Shown here: piece by piece, positions 1 to 10,722 of the stretch
Layout of the letters: the number at the start of each line of letters is the position of its first letter
Numbering within the stretch: the first letter of the stretch is position 1
Assembly: GCF_030272615.1 (NCBI RefSeq)
Contig: NC_081415.1
Location: forward strand, 372,913,009-372,977,008
DNA: 64,000 bases
Direction: 5' to 3'
DNA from: Cryptomeria japonica
Taxonomy: Eukaryota > Streptophyta > Pinopsida > Cupressales > Cupressaceae
Program-made: the position numbers and the translations under genes
Notes under the pieces: generated by a model
What the model was told of the DNA's origin: nothing
Databases searched by the model: none
What the model saw: only the letters and a program-made list of their open reading frames with translations

Positions 1-300
1 TATTCTCAAATTTCTTATCAAGTGCCTAATCATGATGTTAAAAGAATTTTTACTGCTAATTTATAAAAAAGACATTAGAGATAAGCTTCTATTTTTTTTT
101 CCTCCTTTATGCAATTGTGCAGTGCCAAGTGAGTCAATTTGAATCATCCTCTTCAATGGCTCTGGTTGATAAGAATGAGGGTGCTCAACAATAGTTTATG
201 AAGTTTAAACCCAACAAAGGTTACATTAAGATAAATGACAAAATAAAAACTCAAGTGGCAGCCATGACATCTATTGTGTGTAGACACAACATGCCCCATT
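1..300 (+). pseudogene. Relic of a Tat-type retrotransposon gag, C-terminal part
   Basis: Frame-shifted translation (about frame 1 for 1-66, then other frames) reads YSQISYQVPNHDVKRIF, then KKDIRDKLLFF, then FMKFKPNKGYIKINDK. This matches, in order, the gag of element B further right in this window (YAQISFPVPDNDIQRIF, QKDIREKLLFF, FGKFKPNRESIKFNEN). It is therefore the region after the retro-gag core of a related but older element, broken by at least two frameshifts and several stops. It lies just outside the left target-site repeat of element C, so C inserted into or beside it. The 5' part is outside the window. Confidence 0.75.
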
Positions 301-780
301 TGTATAACAAATAAAGACCCTTACATTTTTTTGGCTAAGTAAAGGTTTCATCATCCGAAGGATAAGTGAAGTTAAAAGCAATCTAATCACAGGGCAAAGT
401 AAGTCTCAAGAATAAATGAGGGCATAGTGGAATGTAATTTATCCCGCTGACAAGTATGTCCACAAACTAGACCAAAACTGTTTGCATGATGGGGGTAATT
501 TGTGGAGAATAAAGAGCATTAAGTGAGCATACAATTACAAGGATTAAAGATCAAAAGTTGAATTCCTTCTACAACCTGACAATTTGCAAGGTAATTTTGA
601 AGGTTGGCCCTCTTATACATTTTGGACAATGGAAACTTTTTGGAGTGAAAGATAAAAGCAAGTTGAAGTTATGAATCCTAATTTGGTTTGAAGCCCGATA
701 GCCAATGTAAGATGAGATTTATATTTTGAGGCACTTAACAGATAGCAGGCAAATTAAAGAATATTGATGATCGGTAAAAT
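301..780. other. Unassigned left flank of element C
   Basis: AT-rich, no ORF of useful length. It probably continues the old gag-containing element of 1-300, but I could not match a protease or any other domain with confidence. Confidence 0.4.
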
Positions 781-785
781 GTACC
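781..785. repeat. Left target-site duplication of element C (GTACC)
   Basis: GTACC stands directly before the TGGAGACATATAAAA start of the 5' LTR. TTACC follows the CCCACATACA end of the 3' LTR at 51445-51449. Four of five bases agree, which fits an aged 5-bp duplication. It also places the LTR start at 786 rather than at the TG of 780-781. Confidence 0.65.
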
Positions 786-2670
786 TGGAGACATATAAAA
801 ATGACCATATTCCTAAATGAATATTTGGTGTACATTTTATTCTCATTTCTCTATTTAGATAAATCTAATTTAATTAAATCACCCACATTCTTCTATTTAA
901 TTAAATAAATTATATTTTTCTAGATAGATATATCTGTGTTTGAGCTTAGGGATGGGCAGTTGAAGTTCTATGTAGGTTTCATTTCTGGTGCCTTTCCTCT
1001 CTCAAATTTTTATGTATGCCCAACTTGTGGATGTGGATTGGATTGCAGTGGGAGGTCCGCGCTCCTTGATTCTTATTAAGGGTTGGATTGTCCTTAGTTC
1101 ATGTTAACGATTTTGGCTTTTTTTCGGTTATCAAAAATCTTTCAAAGATGGGTTTTTGGTGTAATTTTCAGATTTGAGTCTTGCATCTTCTTTTTGAATT
1201 GAGCAGATTATTGTCGGTATTGCATGTCTAACTATATATTGAAAAGAAAAATTCTGGTTTTCCAATGAATTTCACTCAATTCTGTTGATCATTTTTTCAT
1301 TGAATTCCAATTTCAAATATGGGTATTTGGTGTAAACAAAAAATTAAATAAATTATTCAATTTATTTATTTAAATTCACTTAAAGCCCTTTTTATCATTT
1401 AATTGAATAAATCATTTTATTTAATTAAATCTCTTCCCTCTACTTTTTAATTAAATTTACATTTAATTAAATAGTTCACCCCAATTAAATAAATCTAATT
1501 TATTTAAATCCCCAACTTGCAAACAAATTGAAATAAAGCAATTTATTTTAAATCCTATTATTCCTCACCCACTTGCATTTTCCTACATCTCCCACTTGCC
1601 TCCTAACCCTCTTCCTAAATTCTTCTAGAATACCTCTAATCCTAATCAATTATCCCCTTTCCCTAAATTTGAGGAGGTCACTTCTCAAATTTGGAGTAAA
1701 GTCTTCCAAAGGCATTAAAGCCTTTATGCCTTCAACAAGCTAACTTGTTGAAAACCCCCAAATTTGGAAGGACTCTTACAAATTTGTCCCCAAAGTCTTC
1801 AAACCATTAATGTTTAACTAACCCTTAATGGCATGGTTAGAGACGTTTTGCCTAACTCAACCCTCATCTAACCCAGGGGTCTCATCAAGCATTCATTTCT
1901 TTGACCATGGTTACCCCTTTAACCTTTGCACAAGAGTTTATCCTTTGGGTAAAAGATTTATCCAATGGATAACCTTAACCTAACCTTAACCTTTACCCTC
2001 TAAGGTAACCATGAGGTCTTCTCAAGCATTTAATTCTTCTTACCTCTCCTCTCAAGTAGTCTTATGTTGACAATTGTCACCATTTCATTGGTGAGAATCA
2101 CAAACATGGATTGATAACTTTCAATCCTGACCCTTTATTAGATCCTTCAATCCTGACCATCCATTGCCCTATTTTTCCTATAAATAGAGCTCTCATTCCT
2201 CCATTTCTATCATCCAAGTCTTTAGCATCATACATATACTTAATTTTAGCCTCTCTTTGCAATAGAAATTAATCTAATAAGCATTTTAGAGTATTTCTAT
2301 TATCATTAGCTTAAATCATATAACTAGTATATCATGTTAGGATAGTATTTTTACTAACCTTGTCATCTTATTATCTAGTTTATTTCATTTACTAGAATCA
2401 TGCATAAATAGGATGCATTCATACTAAATTTGATCAAAAGCATCCCTTGTTCTTGCATTCCTCATCCCTAAGTCACTTTGCTCAGTGATCTGAGAGCAAA
2501 GGCATTGGCTTGAGGAACCTTGTGAGATAGAGAACCATGGAACACTCCTTAGGAAGTTGAGCCATTCCTCATGGCTCCATAACTTGCACCAAGAGTCCCA
2601 TGGGTGTGTGGGCAAGTCCTTGAAATATTTTCACATTTTGGATTTCATCAAACCACTTTTCCCGTATACA
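786..2670 (+). repeat. 5' LTR of element C
   Basis: Matches 42178-42812 plus 50761-51444 along its length. It begins TGGAGACATATAAAA (TGTAGACGTATAAAA in the 3' copy) and ends CCCGTATACA, followed after 4 bases by the PBS. It carries about 470 bp (roughly 880-1348) and two shorter stretches near 1456-1600 that the 3' LTR lacks; either copy could be the changed one. Confidence 0.88.
2179..2186 (+). promoter_or_regulatory. TATA box of the 5' LTR of element C
   Basis: TATAAATA within CCTATAAATAGAGCTC, about 490 bp before the LTR end. This marks the probable U3/R boundary. The 3' LTR has TTTAAATA at the same place (near 50955), so that promoter copy has lost the consensus. Confidence 0.6.
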
Positions 2671-2674
2671 TTTC

Positions 2675-2692
2675 TGGCTCCCACCGTGGGGC
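2675..2692 (+). other. Primer binding site of element C
   Basis: TGGCTCCCACCGTGGGGC begins 4 bases after the 5' LTR. The complement of the plant tRNA-Lys 3' end is TGGCGCCCAACGTGGGGC from memory, giving two mismatches. The tRNA-Lys assignment is therefore likely but inferred. Confidence 0.75.
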
Positions 2693-2779
2693 ATAACCCC
2701 ATTAATCAAATCGGTTTTTGAATCTGACCACTTCTGTAGGTATGCGGGAAACAAGAATTGGTGTGTGGGGAACATTTCT

Positions 2780-3013
2780 TAGCGCATCTGGTTAACATTC
2801 CAGCGCATCCGGTATACTGTTCTGCACATGGGACTCATATCCTAACACGTGGAGACCCTCACATAGCGCATAACATTCTTAAAAATTTTCCTATAGGTTT
2901 TGGCGCGGGAACTTAACAGTATAGCACATTTGGAAACTAGCTCAACATGTCGGGTTTGTCTGATAGCGCATCTGGGTAATTCTGTAGCACATACAGAGTA
3001 TTCTGTAGTGCAT
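2780..3013 (+). repeat. 21-bp phased GCGC-core array, 5' leader of C (array 1)
   Basis: Cores related to TAGCGCAT start at 2780, 2801, 2822, 2843 and 2864, then at 2901, 2922, 2943, 2964, 2985 and 3006. Steps are exactly 21 bp except for one 37-bp step. Variants such as TAGCACAT and TAGTGCAT are the products expected from CpG decay of TAGCGCAT. Bases between the cores are not conserved. Confidence 0.85.
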
Positions 3014-3659
3014 CACAGACAAAGAACAATAAATACTTTGTAACCAAGATTAGAATTAGACTTGTGAAAGTCCACAAAGCCAGTATTTTGCTAATAGATT
3101 TAATTGTTTTTGCAGGATTTGGGAGTTCATTTTATTTTAAAGTTAGCATTTAAAGTAGTTTTAAGTTTTTACTAACTTAGCTAAGTTAGTTAAAAATTTG
3201 AATTCTTTTAATTCTTGTTTAAAGCTAAAATTGAACTCACACCTCATTTGGGCACTTAAAAAGAACCACAACAAAAATCTTTCCTTGCTTTCATAGGAGA
3301 AAACATTCCTTTGGGTTGCTAAAAAGAACATACAAACTTTCCATTTTTGCAAAAAGAGCTTGGAAAATAACCTCACCATCCTTTGGTGCATAAAAGGATC
3401 AATCTTTTAAATTTTTTTGCAAGGAAAAAGAATCACATTTGTCTAAATTTTGTTTTCAACTTAAAGAGCGAAGTTCTTCCCCTTTTGTCGATTTCTTTTG
3501 TTGACCAGCAAGAGCGGAATTTTGCTTTGTTGACCAGGTTCCTTTACTAGCTTAGATAATCACTAATTTGATGGGATAAAATGAACACCATGTTTTTGTG
3601 GAGCAATATCTCCATATAGATTTTACCAAATCATTGCAATAAAAGGTTAAAAAGAACAC
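3014..3659 (+). other. Leader of element C, non-coding
   Basis: AT-rich untranslated leader between array 1 and the conserved leader block. Only short chance ORFs and no recognised motif. Confidence 0.6.
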
Positions 3660-3930
3660 TTGTGTGCTTTGATTCGAAAGTGGAAGGAATATGCTCTCCT
3701 TTAACTGGGTGATCAAAAAGCCAGACGACTCTTACGCTTTTAGTGTTTATTGCATTAAAACCTTTAGCAGGTCAACCCTCCCGAGTAGTTGAAAAACTCT
3801 TAAAGCCATTTTTTGGCCGGTTTGAGGGGAACGACCTAAGTGGGGAATGACTTTGACGCCAAGTGTTCCAACCCACTATAATCAAAAGTGGAAAGTGACG
3901 AAAGTCCTTTTCAACGGTTGCGCGCAGCGA
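3660..3930 (+). other. Conserved leader block shared by elements C and A
   Basis: The + strand here and the - strand of 14440-14700 (leader of element A) share ordered motifs: TATGCTCTC, GGGTGATCA followed by CCAGA, GGGAACGACC (GGGGAACGACC here), CCAAG or CCTTGG, CACTATAA and GCGAAAG/ACGAAAG. The region has no long ORF in either element, so a cis-acting RNA or DNA function (packaging, dimerisation, translation control) is the likely reason for conservation. That function is inferred. Confidence 0.7.
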
Positions 3931-4513
3931 TTATCCTTCCCCCAGTATCTTTACGATACGTAAAGCCTTTGTTCTAAAGGTTGGGAAGCCTCCTGAGGGA
4001 GTTTATCATTGACGACCGAACGGGAAGCCTGATTATGAACTTTAGCATTAGAAACTTTGAGCCAAGTCAGTATCCAAACATTTGTAGTATCATAGTGCAA
4101 GGGTGGGGAAGAATCTGCCCCCAAGATTACTCACCATATATATCCCAAGATAACTATTCAACTATGAAGCAATTCACTTTGAGTTAATTTCTGGCAAAAG
4201 GCGAAAAAATGGGTGCCCCCTAGGGGGTGACAAGGTTGTTTGAGCTGACGAAGTATCTAGACTAGTGAGCTATGGTATTGTCGATCACCTTTGAATAAAG
4301 AGTGTTTGATTTGTATTTTTTGTATCCAAACCTATTGAAACATTGGGTATTTGAACACATCCTCGCAGAACATACACTCATTCTTTAGACTAGGCAAGAT
4401 GGTTTTCTCTTTTGTGCTATGCTTTCATTTCTTATTTCAGAAAATCATCCATCATCATTTAAACAAAGTTCAAAATCACAGAAAACCACCAAGTCAAAAT
4501 TATCAAAGTAGTT
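3931..4513 (+). other. Leader of element C, continued
   Basis: No convincing gene. A 68-codon ORF at 3981-4187 lacks any recognised domain and lies in the leader. A PPT-like GGGTGCCCCCTAGGGGG stretch lies near 4210. Confidence 0.5.
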
Positions 4514-4880
4514 TAGCGCGTAAGAGCAACATCTTAGCGCTTTGGAACCACAATTTAGCGCATGCGAGCTTCAACATAGCACATTTCTTCTGAACTTTAG
4601 CATGTAATCAATCCAAACATTAACAGTTCGAAACTTAGCACTTTCTGAGAACATTCTAGCATGTAGAAGCAACAACTTAGCATGTTGAGACCAAACATTA
4701 GCGCGTTGAAGTCAACAGTTAGTGCATTAGAAGCCCATATTAGCGCATAAACCTTTCAAAGAAAAAACAAACTCAAACAATCCAATTAGTGCATCAAAAA
4801 GGCAGCTTAGCGCATGGAGTTCATTCTCTAGTGCATAGTGGAAATTCAATAGCACATTGGGTTTTTGGCTTAGTGCATAG
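4514..4880 (+). repeat. 21-bp phased GCGC-core array, 5' leader of C (array 2)
   Basis: TAG starts of TAGCGCAT-like cores fall at 4514, 4535, 4556, 4577 and 4598, then 4636, 4657, 4678, 4699, 4720 and 4741, then 4787, 4808, 4829, 4850 and 4871. Within each run the step is exactly 21 bp. The bases between cores are A/C-rich and poorly conserved, so the phase has outlasted the sequence. Same core and orientation as array 1. Confidence 0.88.
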
Positions 4881-5332
4881 CTAAAACTAAGAAAACAAGG
4901 GGCAAAACAGAAGCTATTTTTGAAAAATCTAAAAATAGTTTAGGAAGCCTTCTTTCCTTATCTTGAACTCCATCAAACACAAAATCAAAATCAAAGTATC
5001 AAAACTACTCCAAAAGAAAGTTTTCCGTAAAACAAAGTTGTCCAAATCCAAAAACTAGTCAAGAGATAAAGCACATCTCTCCTATAAAATAGGGAAATAC
5101 CATCACACGTATCAAATGGTCCTTCAATCAAACGGATTTTTATCCAAAAACATACTTGTTTTAAACTCCAAGTTGTCAAATCGAGTTTCCATATCGGGAA
5201 ATCTCTTATTCCATATCATTTGACATGCTTTGTTGTGAGGGGGCATCTAAACCTTCATTTGATAAAGTAAAACTTAAGTTTCCAAACAAGATATCTTGAA
5301 TCCAAAACAAATCAAAGGAAACCATTGATAAC
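4881..5332 (+). other. Leader of element C before gag
   Basis: No gene recognised. A GAGGGGGCAT tract at about 5238 resembles the polypurine-like tracts seen elsewhere in these elements. Confidence 0.5.
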
Positions 5333-5725
5333 TTGTGTGTGACTAATCCTCATATTCTGAGAAGAAAGAGTATTTATCATAACACTAAGTTGAGGAAACA
5401 ACAACCCAATTCTCTTAAACTTGCCAAATGGAATAGAATTTTATACATCAATCACCAACTCTTCAAATATCATCGAACATTCCTTTGTCATATGCACTTG
5501 TATCTTCAAGACAAAACAAACGAATTTGACAAGGAACCATTGAGGAGTAGAGCATTCTGTCAAAAATCAGCATTCAGCCAACACCTAAATCAAGGAGGAA
5601 AGATCAATCTGACTTTCTTCCCCATAGTGTGCATCACTTACAATATACCTCTATTTGAACCACCAACCCCTGAGCAAAACATTGAAGAGGAGTTCGTTCC
5701 CTTTGTCACAGAAAGTTTCTACTAG
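5333..5725 (+). pseudogene. Possible N-terminal extension of element C gag
   Basis: A 130-codon ORF in the same frame as the gag ORF that starts at 5786, separated from it by a TAG and a nearby TGA. It ends in an acidic, proline-containing stretch (EPPTPEQNIEEEFVPF). It may be the original gag start region cut off by nonsense mutations, or a separate leader ORF. No domain recognised. Confidence 0.35.
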
Positions 5726-5785
5726 ATGCCCATTGTTACTCACTCTCAATGAAACAAACAAAGTGAAACACAACCAGAGTCCAGC

Positions 5786-6270
5786 ATGGGTCGAAGATTA
5801 TCAAATCCTTTCGAATATCCAAATCTAGAATACATAGAAATTTATGAGGTACTCCTCCAAGAATGTCAAGAAAGCGCTTTATTTCAAAAACTTGTGGCAA
5901 AACTCATGGAAAATGACAAAGAAAAATACCTACTCATGCTCACAAGCAAAGGAGTTAAACTCCCTGAAGACTTTGATACTGACATATTTAGAACAAGGTC
6001 ACAACATTATACTTATCAAGAATGGAAAAGAGAGGAGGAAGCATGTGACCATGAACAAAACATACCTGAGCAAAACTTACCTGAGCAGAATTTACCCAAG
6101 CAAAACATCCCTGAGAAAAACATACCACTACACATGCCATTCCAAACTAGAAACAACACGAGGGAAGAACTCTTCCCCCAGCAAACAAATTCACCCTTGG
6201 TTGCTCTTACACAGAAAATACAAATGATGCAAAAAAAGATGCAAATCATGCAACCAGGATCAATAGTATG
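5786..6270 (+). pseudogene. gag: Element C gag, N-terminal part, interrupted by element A
   Basis: Starts MGRRLSNPFEYP. A predicted helical region is followed by five short repeats of the type EQNLPEQNLPKQNIPEKNIP and a Gln/Met-rich helix (MQKKMQIMQPGSIV). The reading frame is cut at 6270 by element A and resumes at 16947 with RYSLNEICPYPF. The unbroken second copy at 17478-17580 confirms the junction, because there QGSIV runs straight into RYSLNEI. Gag is the structural protein that packages element RNA in cytoplasmic particles (family knowledge). Confidence 0.8.
6266..6270. repeat. Target-site duplication of element A (GTATG), left copy
   Basis: GTATG at 6266-6270 and again at 16942-16946, directly outside the TG and CA ends of element A. 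Exact 5-bp match. Confidence 0.95.
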
Positions 6271-6630
6271 TGTGGCATAAGAATTAGGAATCATTACAAG
6301 ATAAGTAGATCAAATCAAAACACAAGACATGATAACATAATCAAAGGAATACTCATGAAATGAACCTAATTCCAAAGCACATTCAATAGAGGTATGGAAA
6401 CAAAGAATTCAAAAGAAAACATTAAGCAAACCAGATCCAAGATTGAATACTCCTTCCATGCGGCTCCATTGTTGTTCTTTCCTCTTCAATAGTTTTGTGG
6501 ATCTCACCTACAAGTGCCCTCACAATTGAAAGCAAAAAGCTCAAGAGTACTAGAACTAAAATTTGATAGTTTGACAGCAATTCGGATTTCAAGAAGTAAT
6601 TGAAGGCCATTGATTGAAGAAAATTATCCA

Positions 6631-6638
6631 ATTTATAG
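6631..6638 (-). promoter_or_regulatory. Probable TATA box in element A LTR
   Basis: The - strand reads CTATAAAT within CTCTATAAATTGG. The same sequence occurs in the right LTR near 15819. The position is about 1.1 kb into the LTR in element sense, leaving about 360 bp for R and U5. Confidence 0.5.
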
Positions 6639-7289
6639 AGAAATTGGAGAAATCACAAAATTGGCATGATGCAATTCAAATGGAAATTGCAAATCAATAT
6701 GTCAATTATGACAAATTATGCACTTTCCATGCACAATTTGATTGATTGATTATGACACATTTCATGTCAAAATTGATTGATTAATCAATTATGACAATTT
6801 CATGACAAATTGAAATGCCACTCCCATAGAATTAGGAGATGAATTAGGAGGGAAAAGGAATTAGAAATTTGAAAATTAGCAAAATGAAATTGATGACAAA
6901 TTAGGAAATTGGAATTAGAAATTGATGAAAAATAGGATTTAGGAATTAGTGAATTAATTAATAATTTTTCATTTATTAATCAATTCACAAAGAAGAATAA
7001 TTAGCCAATTAAATAAAGATTTAATTGTAATAAGAAGACTTAGGATTAACAAGTAATTTAGTAATCCTAGAGGAAGAAATGGCGAATTAGGTTAATTGAC
7101 TAAATCATAAAACCCTAGAAGACGAATTAGAAATGCGAAAATGACAATTAGGTCTTGATTAAAGATAATTAATGTCATGATTTGATTTTGATAAATGACC
7201 AATATGACAAAATGATTTGATTGAGAAATACGCCAATTGACATGATTTGATCCAAATTGACACAAATGAGACAGACGATGATAGCGAAA

Positions 7290-7460
7290 TGATCGCAAAA
7301 TGACAAAATCGACAAGAGGACAAGGATCGGCAATAAAATGGATTGCAAGATGACAAGATTGGAAATAACCACGATCGATGACAAATTGATCGCAAAATGA
7401 CAAGATCGAACAATGACAACGATCGATGACAAATCGATCGCATGATGACAAGATTGAAAA
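7290..7460 (-). repeat. About 48-bp imperfect tandem repeats in element A U3
   Basis: The core GATCGCAAAATGACAA and variants start at 7291, 7341, 7388 and 7436 (steps 50, 47, 48). The spacers carry GACAACGATCGATGACAAAT. The right LTR has the same array at about 16476-16640. In element sense the array lies upstream of the TATA box, where promoter repeats are often found. Confidence 0.7.
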
Positions 7461-7755
7461 GAGGACAAAACCCTAATTAGGATTGACGATGTCCAAAATG
7501 ATGACAAATGAATACGCACATTGATGCGACAGAGTAAAATTGATCAAAATCATGACTGGATAATGTTGTCGACAAGACCAAATTCGAAGACGAGATGATT
7601 GAAGAATGTAGAAGAATGACTCAATGTTTGCAAATGATAAAGACCAAGTGCGTGACATAGGAGAAATGTTAATGCGACGCAAAAACCTAAAATGAGGCAA
7701 TGCACAAATGTTAAAGTATGACCCTGCAAGTGTTGACCATTTTTAGGTGTCTACA

Positions 7756-7770
7756 TTTTGCCCCTCTTTG
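7756..7770 (-). other. Polypurine tract of element A
   Basis: The - strand reads CAAAGAGGGGCAAAA directly before the TGTAGACACC start of the LTR. This is the plus-strand primer site of reverse transcription. The PPT of host element C (AAAGAGGTGCAAAA) is nearly the same, as is the following TGTAGAC. Confidence 0.85.
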
Positions 7771-9409
7771 AGACAATGCGATTTTGAGCGTTGTTTCAAA
7801 GAACAATAACTAAATGCCCCAGACAATAATAATGACACATATGCATGCCCCCTCGAGGAATTGGCCGGAAACATGCGGAAAAGAGGCCAATTGATCGATA
7901 AGAATGATAGGATCAAACAGACAGACAATCGGAGATCGGATGCATGACATACAATCAATTTAATGTGCATAAGACCGCGACCAACATAAGATGGAGAGGA
8001 TGCACGTCCATCTATGCAATGATAAAGAGCCATAAATGAGACCAAGAGGGTGAAAATGACTCATTTGTACTAGCTAAAGAGGAGGATTTGGTGCTCTGGA
8101 CAAGGACACTTGCAGACAGATGGCGAACATTCCAATGGCGGATCACCTTGGAGAACGTGTACGCACATTCAGACGACCGGAGGATGCAGGAGCAGCGGTA
8201 TGTATCGCAAAAACCCATGTTTTTGATTTGATGAATTTAACTTGTTTGCGGGACATTGCGGGGATGAGGAAGATAAAGGGAGCACCCAGTGACAGAGGCA
8301 CGTACTCCTTATGACAGACAGTGGACATTATGTAGTTTGACATGTTGTAGTCAGCCTGCGGGCCATACTTAGGACAGACAATCCGATTTTGTACTCCGAC
8401 ATTATTATGATATGTGATATGATATGCATCGATATGATGGATGCAATATGTTATGACTTATGGTTTTTTGCATGTATGGATGACTTTATGCACTGGTTTA
8501 TGAACATGTATGGATGCATTTTTATGTATTTTGGATATGTTTATGAAAGGAAATGGATAAAAAATGCTTGATGTAATATACGTGATGGAATGCAAATGTA
8601 CTAACCAAATGGATGTAGGATGCAGTATATGTGTTCGAATATCGGAGCACTAGATCGAACTGACTATCCGACCGAACAGAAGAAGTGTTAGTAGGAAGAA
8701 ATGAGACAGAGGGAAATTAGAGATGAAGAAAAACTTGCTTTCAGTAATGCACTTTGTAGGTGAGAACCTTTACTTTAATGTAGCAAAACGGATGCGCAGC
8801 ATCATGGCATTGAAGGCCAGAGCTGAAATGCAACCCTTTTTGCAAAAGACAGACACATTATGTAGACAAGCAACAATCACAAAAAAAAAAAAAAAAGAGA
8901 TCATGAACCATCCCGGTCACTCTAAATCACTCAGTGACATCATCGAGCAACATAGGAACATGATCGAAGACAAATCAATAAAAAGATAAGATGCGCAAAT
9001 TCAAACAAACAAACAAACATCTTGATCTTCATTGTCAAAAGTGGAACATGCTGATAGGACGATCATGCTGTCTGGTTTCAGGAAATGTGGTACCCCGTCT
9101 AAGACAGGACACAGTCTGGTTTCGAGTATACCACACCCTGTATAAGACCCATGATAATGTGACAAGGACAAATGATTGTGAGGCTGATATTTGATTGATA
9201 TGACAATTGTGATCAATTTGAATGTTTGAGTTGATTGAAAAGGTTCATCTGTTTATGCATGATTTCATTAAAGCACGATATTGGATTGTGAGTGTCGTTG
9301 GATGAATGCTCAATGATCTGTCGATGCACAAAGGGAATACTTTATTGCAAAAATGCGTGTTTTTGGTTTTGTTTTGCTTTTCGAGTTTTTACAATTTTTA
9401 ATTTTTGTG
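7771..9409 (-). other. Element A, 3' untranslated part
   Basis: No convincing gene. Several 60-90 codon frames overlap in different frames and have no recognised domain. A 16-A run lies near 8880. GTCTGGTTTC occurs twice at about 9070-9125. Confidence 0.6.
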
Positions 9410-9790
9410 TTTTCATTTTTTCAGGACTTTATTTGATTTTTAGAGATTTTTTCAAGACATTTTTGAAATTTAAGAATTTTTTTTTTTTTTTATTTCTTCA
9501 AGACGTTATTTGATTTTTATGAGATTTTTTCAGGACATTTTTCAATTTTTTTGAATTATTTCAGGACATTTTTCAATGTTTTTGAATTATTTTAGGATCA
9601 TATTTCAATTTTTTTGAATTATTTCGGGACATTTTTCAATTTTTTATGGATTTATTTCAGGACATTTTTTCAATTTTTATGAGATTTATTTCAGGACATT
9701 TTTCAATTTTTATGAAATTTTTTTTTTTTTTTTGTGATTTTTTCAGGACTTTTTTCAATTTTTATGATTTTTTATGATTTTTGCCCCCAG
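9410..9790. repeat. T-rich minisatellite, about 33-bp unit, in element A
   Basis: About ten imperfect units of the form CAGGACATTTTTCAATTTTT followed by ATGAGATTTATTT or TGAATTATTT. In element sense it is a purine-rich A/G-strand array (AAAATTGAAAAATGTCCTG). It is followed at 9778-9793 by a PPT-like ACACTGGGGGCAAAA on the - strand. Confidence 0.8.
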
Positions 9791-9793
9791 TGT

Positions 9794-10722
9794 CTAGCAA
9801 GGCAAGGAATATGACAGGTGAATAAATAGGCTTGCTGAAATGATGGTGGATAGAGGGAAGACAAAGGCCTTTTATTATGGAGACAATGCAGATGCAATTT
9901 CCAAGAGCTATTGCGTGATGGGACAAGAGACTGGATATGACGATGTAAAGTAGGAACATGGCATGAGGGACATGTCAAGAGGTTTTTGAAACCATGTTTA
10001 AATTTTACGTCCTTATGTCAGATCAAGATCAAGGAATGAAAATGAGTGTATGGATAGTGATAAGATATGGACAGGATAAGCAAGACCAAGAATGGATAAG
10101 GGACATGGATTGAAGGTCGGGATTGGCTAAGGGATAGTGGTAGAAAGTCGCAATAAGACAGGGAATATGGATGAAAGGTTATAATAAGCAAATGGATAAA
10201 TGACCAAAAGCTATGATAGACTAAAAGCTGCAAACAAGATGTGTGATGCTCATGATGATCGTCAACCTTGTCAAGAACAAAGGTGGAAAGGGAAACTGGA
10301 CATGAGGGACAATAAGATATGAAGGGTAATGACATGGTATGATAGGATAATGAAGGGCAATAGGATATGAAGGAAGAGATCTGCCCCCAAGTGTGGTGTG
10401 CAAGAAGTTCATAGATTACACATGACGCCTGTTTGCCAGGTTTTCATCATGGTACTTGCCCAAGGCTCCTGTTTGCCAGGTTTTCACCAGTGGACGAATT
10501 ATTTTTCTTTATTTTTTTTTTCTTTTTCTTTTTTCTTTTTTTCAATTTTTTTTTCACTTTTTCAATAGAAGATGGACACATGATAGGGGATGGAAGAAGG
10601 ACTCAAGCGTCTTTTTATTTGGATAGTAGCCTTGAAAAGAATGGACCATGACCTTTAAAATTATGCTCAAAGACGTTGGTAGGATAAGGACATGGAAAAT
10701 GAGATGAAACTAAGGCGAGTAT
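9794..10722 (-). other. Element A, between minisatellite and ORF
   Basis: Short chance ORFs only. A second PPT-like tract (CACACTTGGGGGCAG on the - strand) lies near 10380. GCCTGTTTGCCAGGTTTTCA is nearly repeated at 10426 and 10468. A T-rich tract spans 10500-10560. Confidence 0.55.

Larger units (their letters stand above)
6271..7755 (-). repeat. Element A LTR, left copy (3' LTR in element sense)
   Basis: On the + strand it begins TGTGGCATAAG and ends GGTGTCTACA. Same length as the right copy at 15457-16941. Small ORFs inside it (for example - strand 7092-7451) are duplicated in the other LTR and look like chance frames. Confidence 0.95.

Noticed and set aside
780-781. TG at 780-781 as the start of the 5' LTR of C
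   Set aside because: Starting at 786 aligns TGGAGACATATAAAA with TGTAGACGTATAAAA of the 3' LTR without a gap and yields a 4-of-5 target duplication; starting at 780 needs an indel and gives none.
7092-7700. Overlapping - strand frames in the left LTR of A, repeated in the right LTR
   Set aside because: Conserved only because LTRs are copies; several frames overlap over a 48-bp repeat; no domain.
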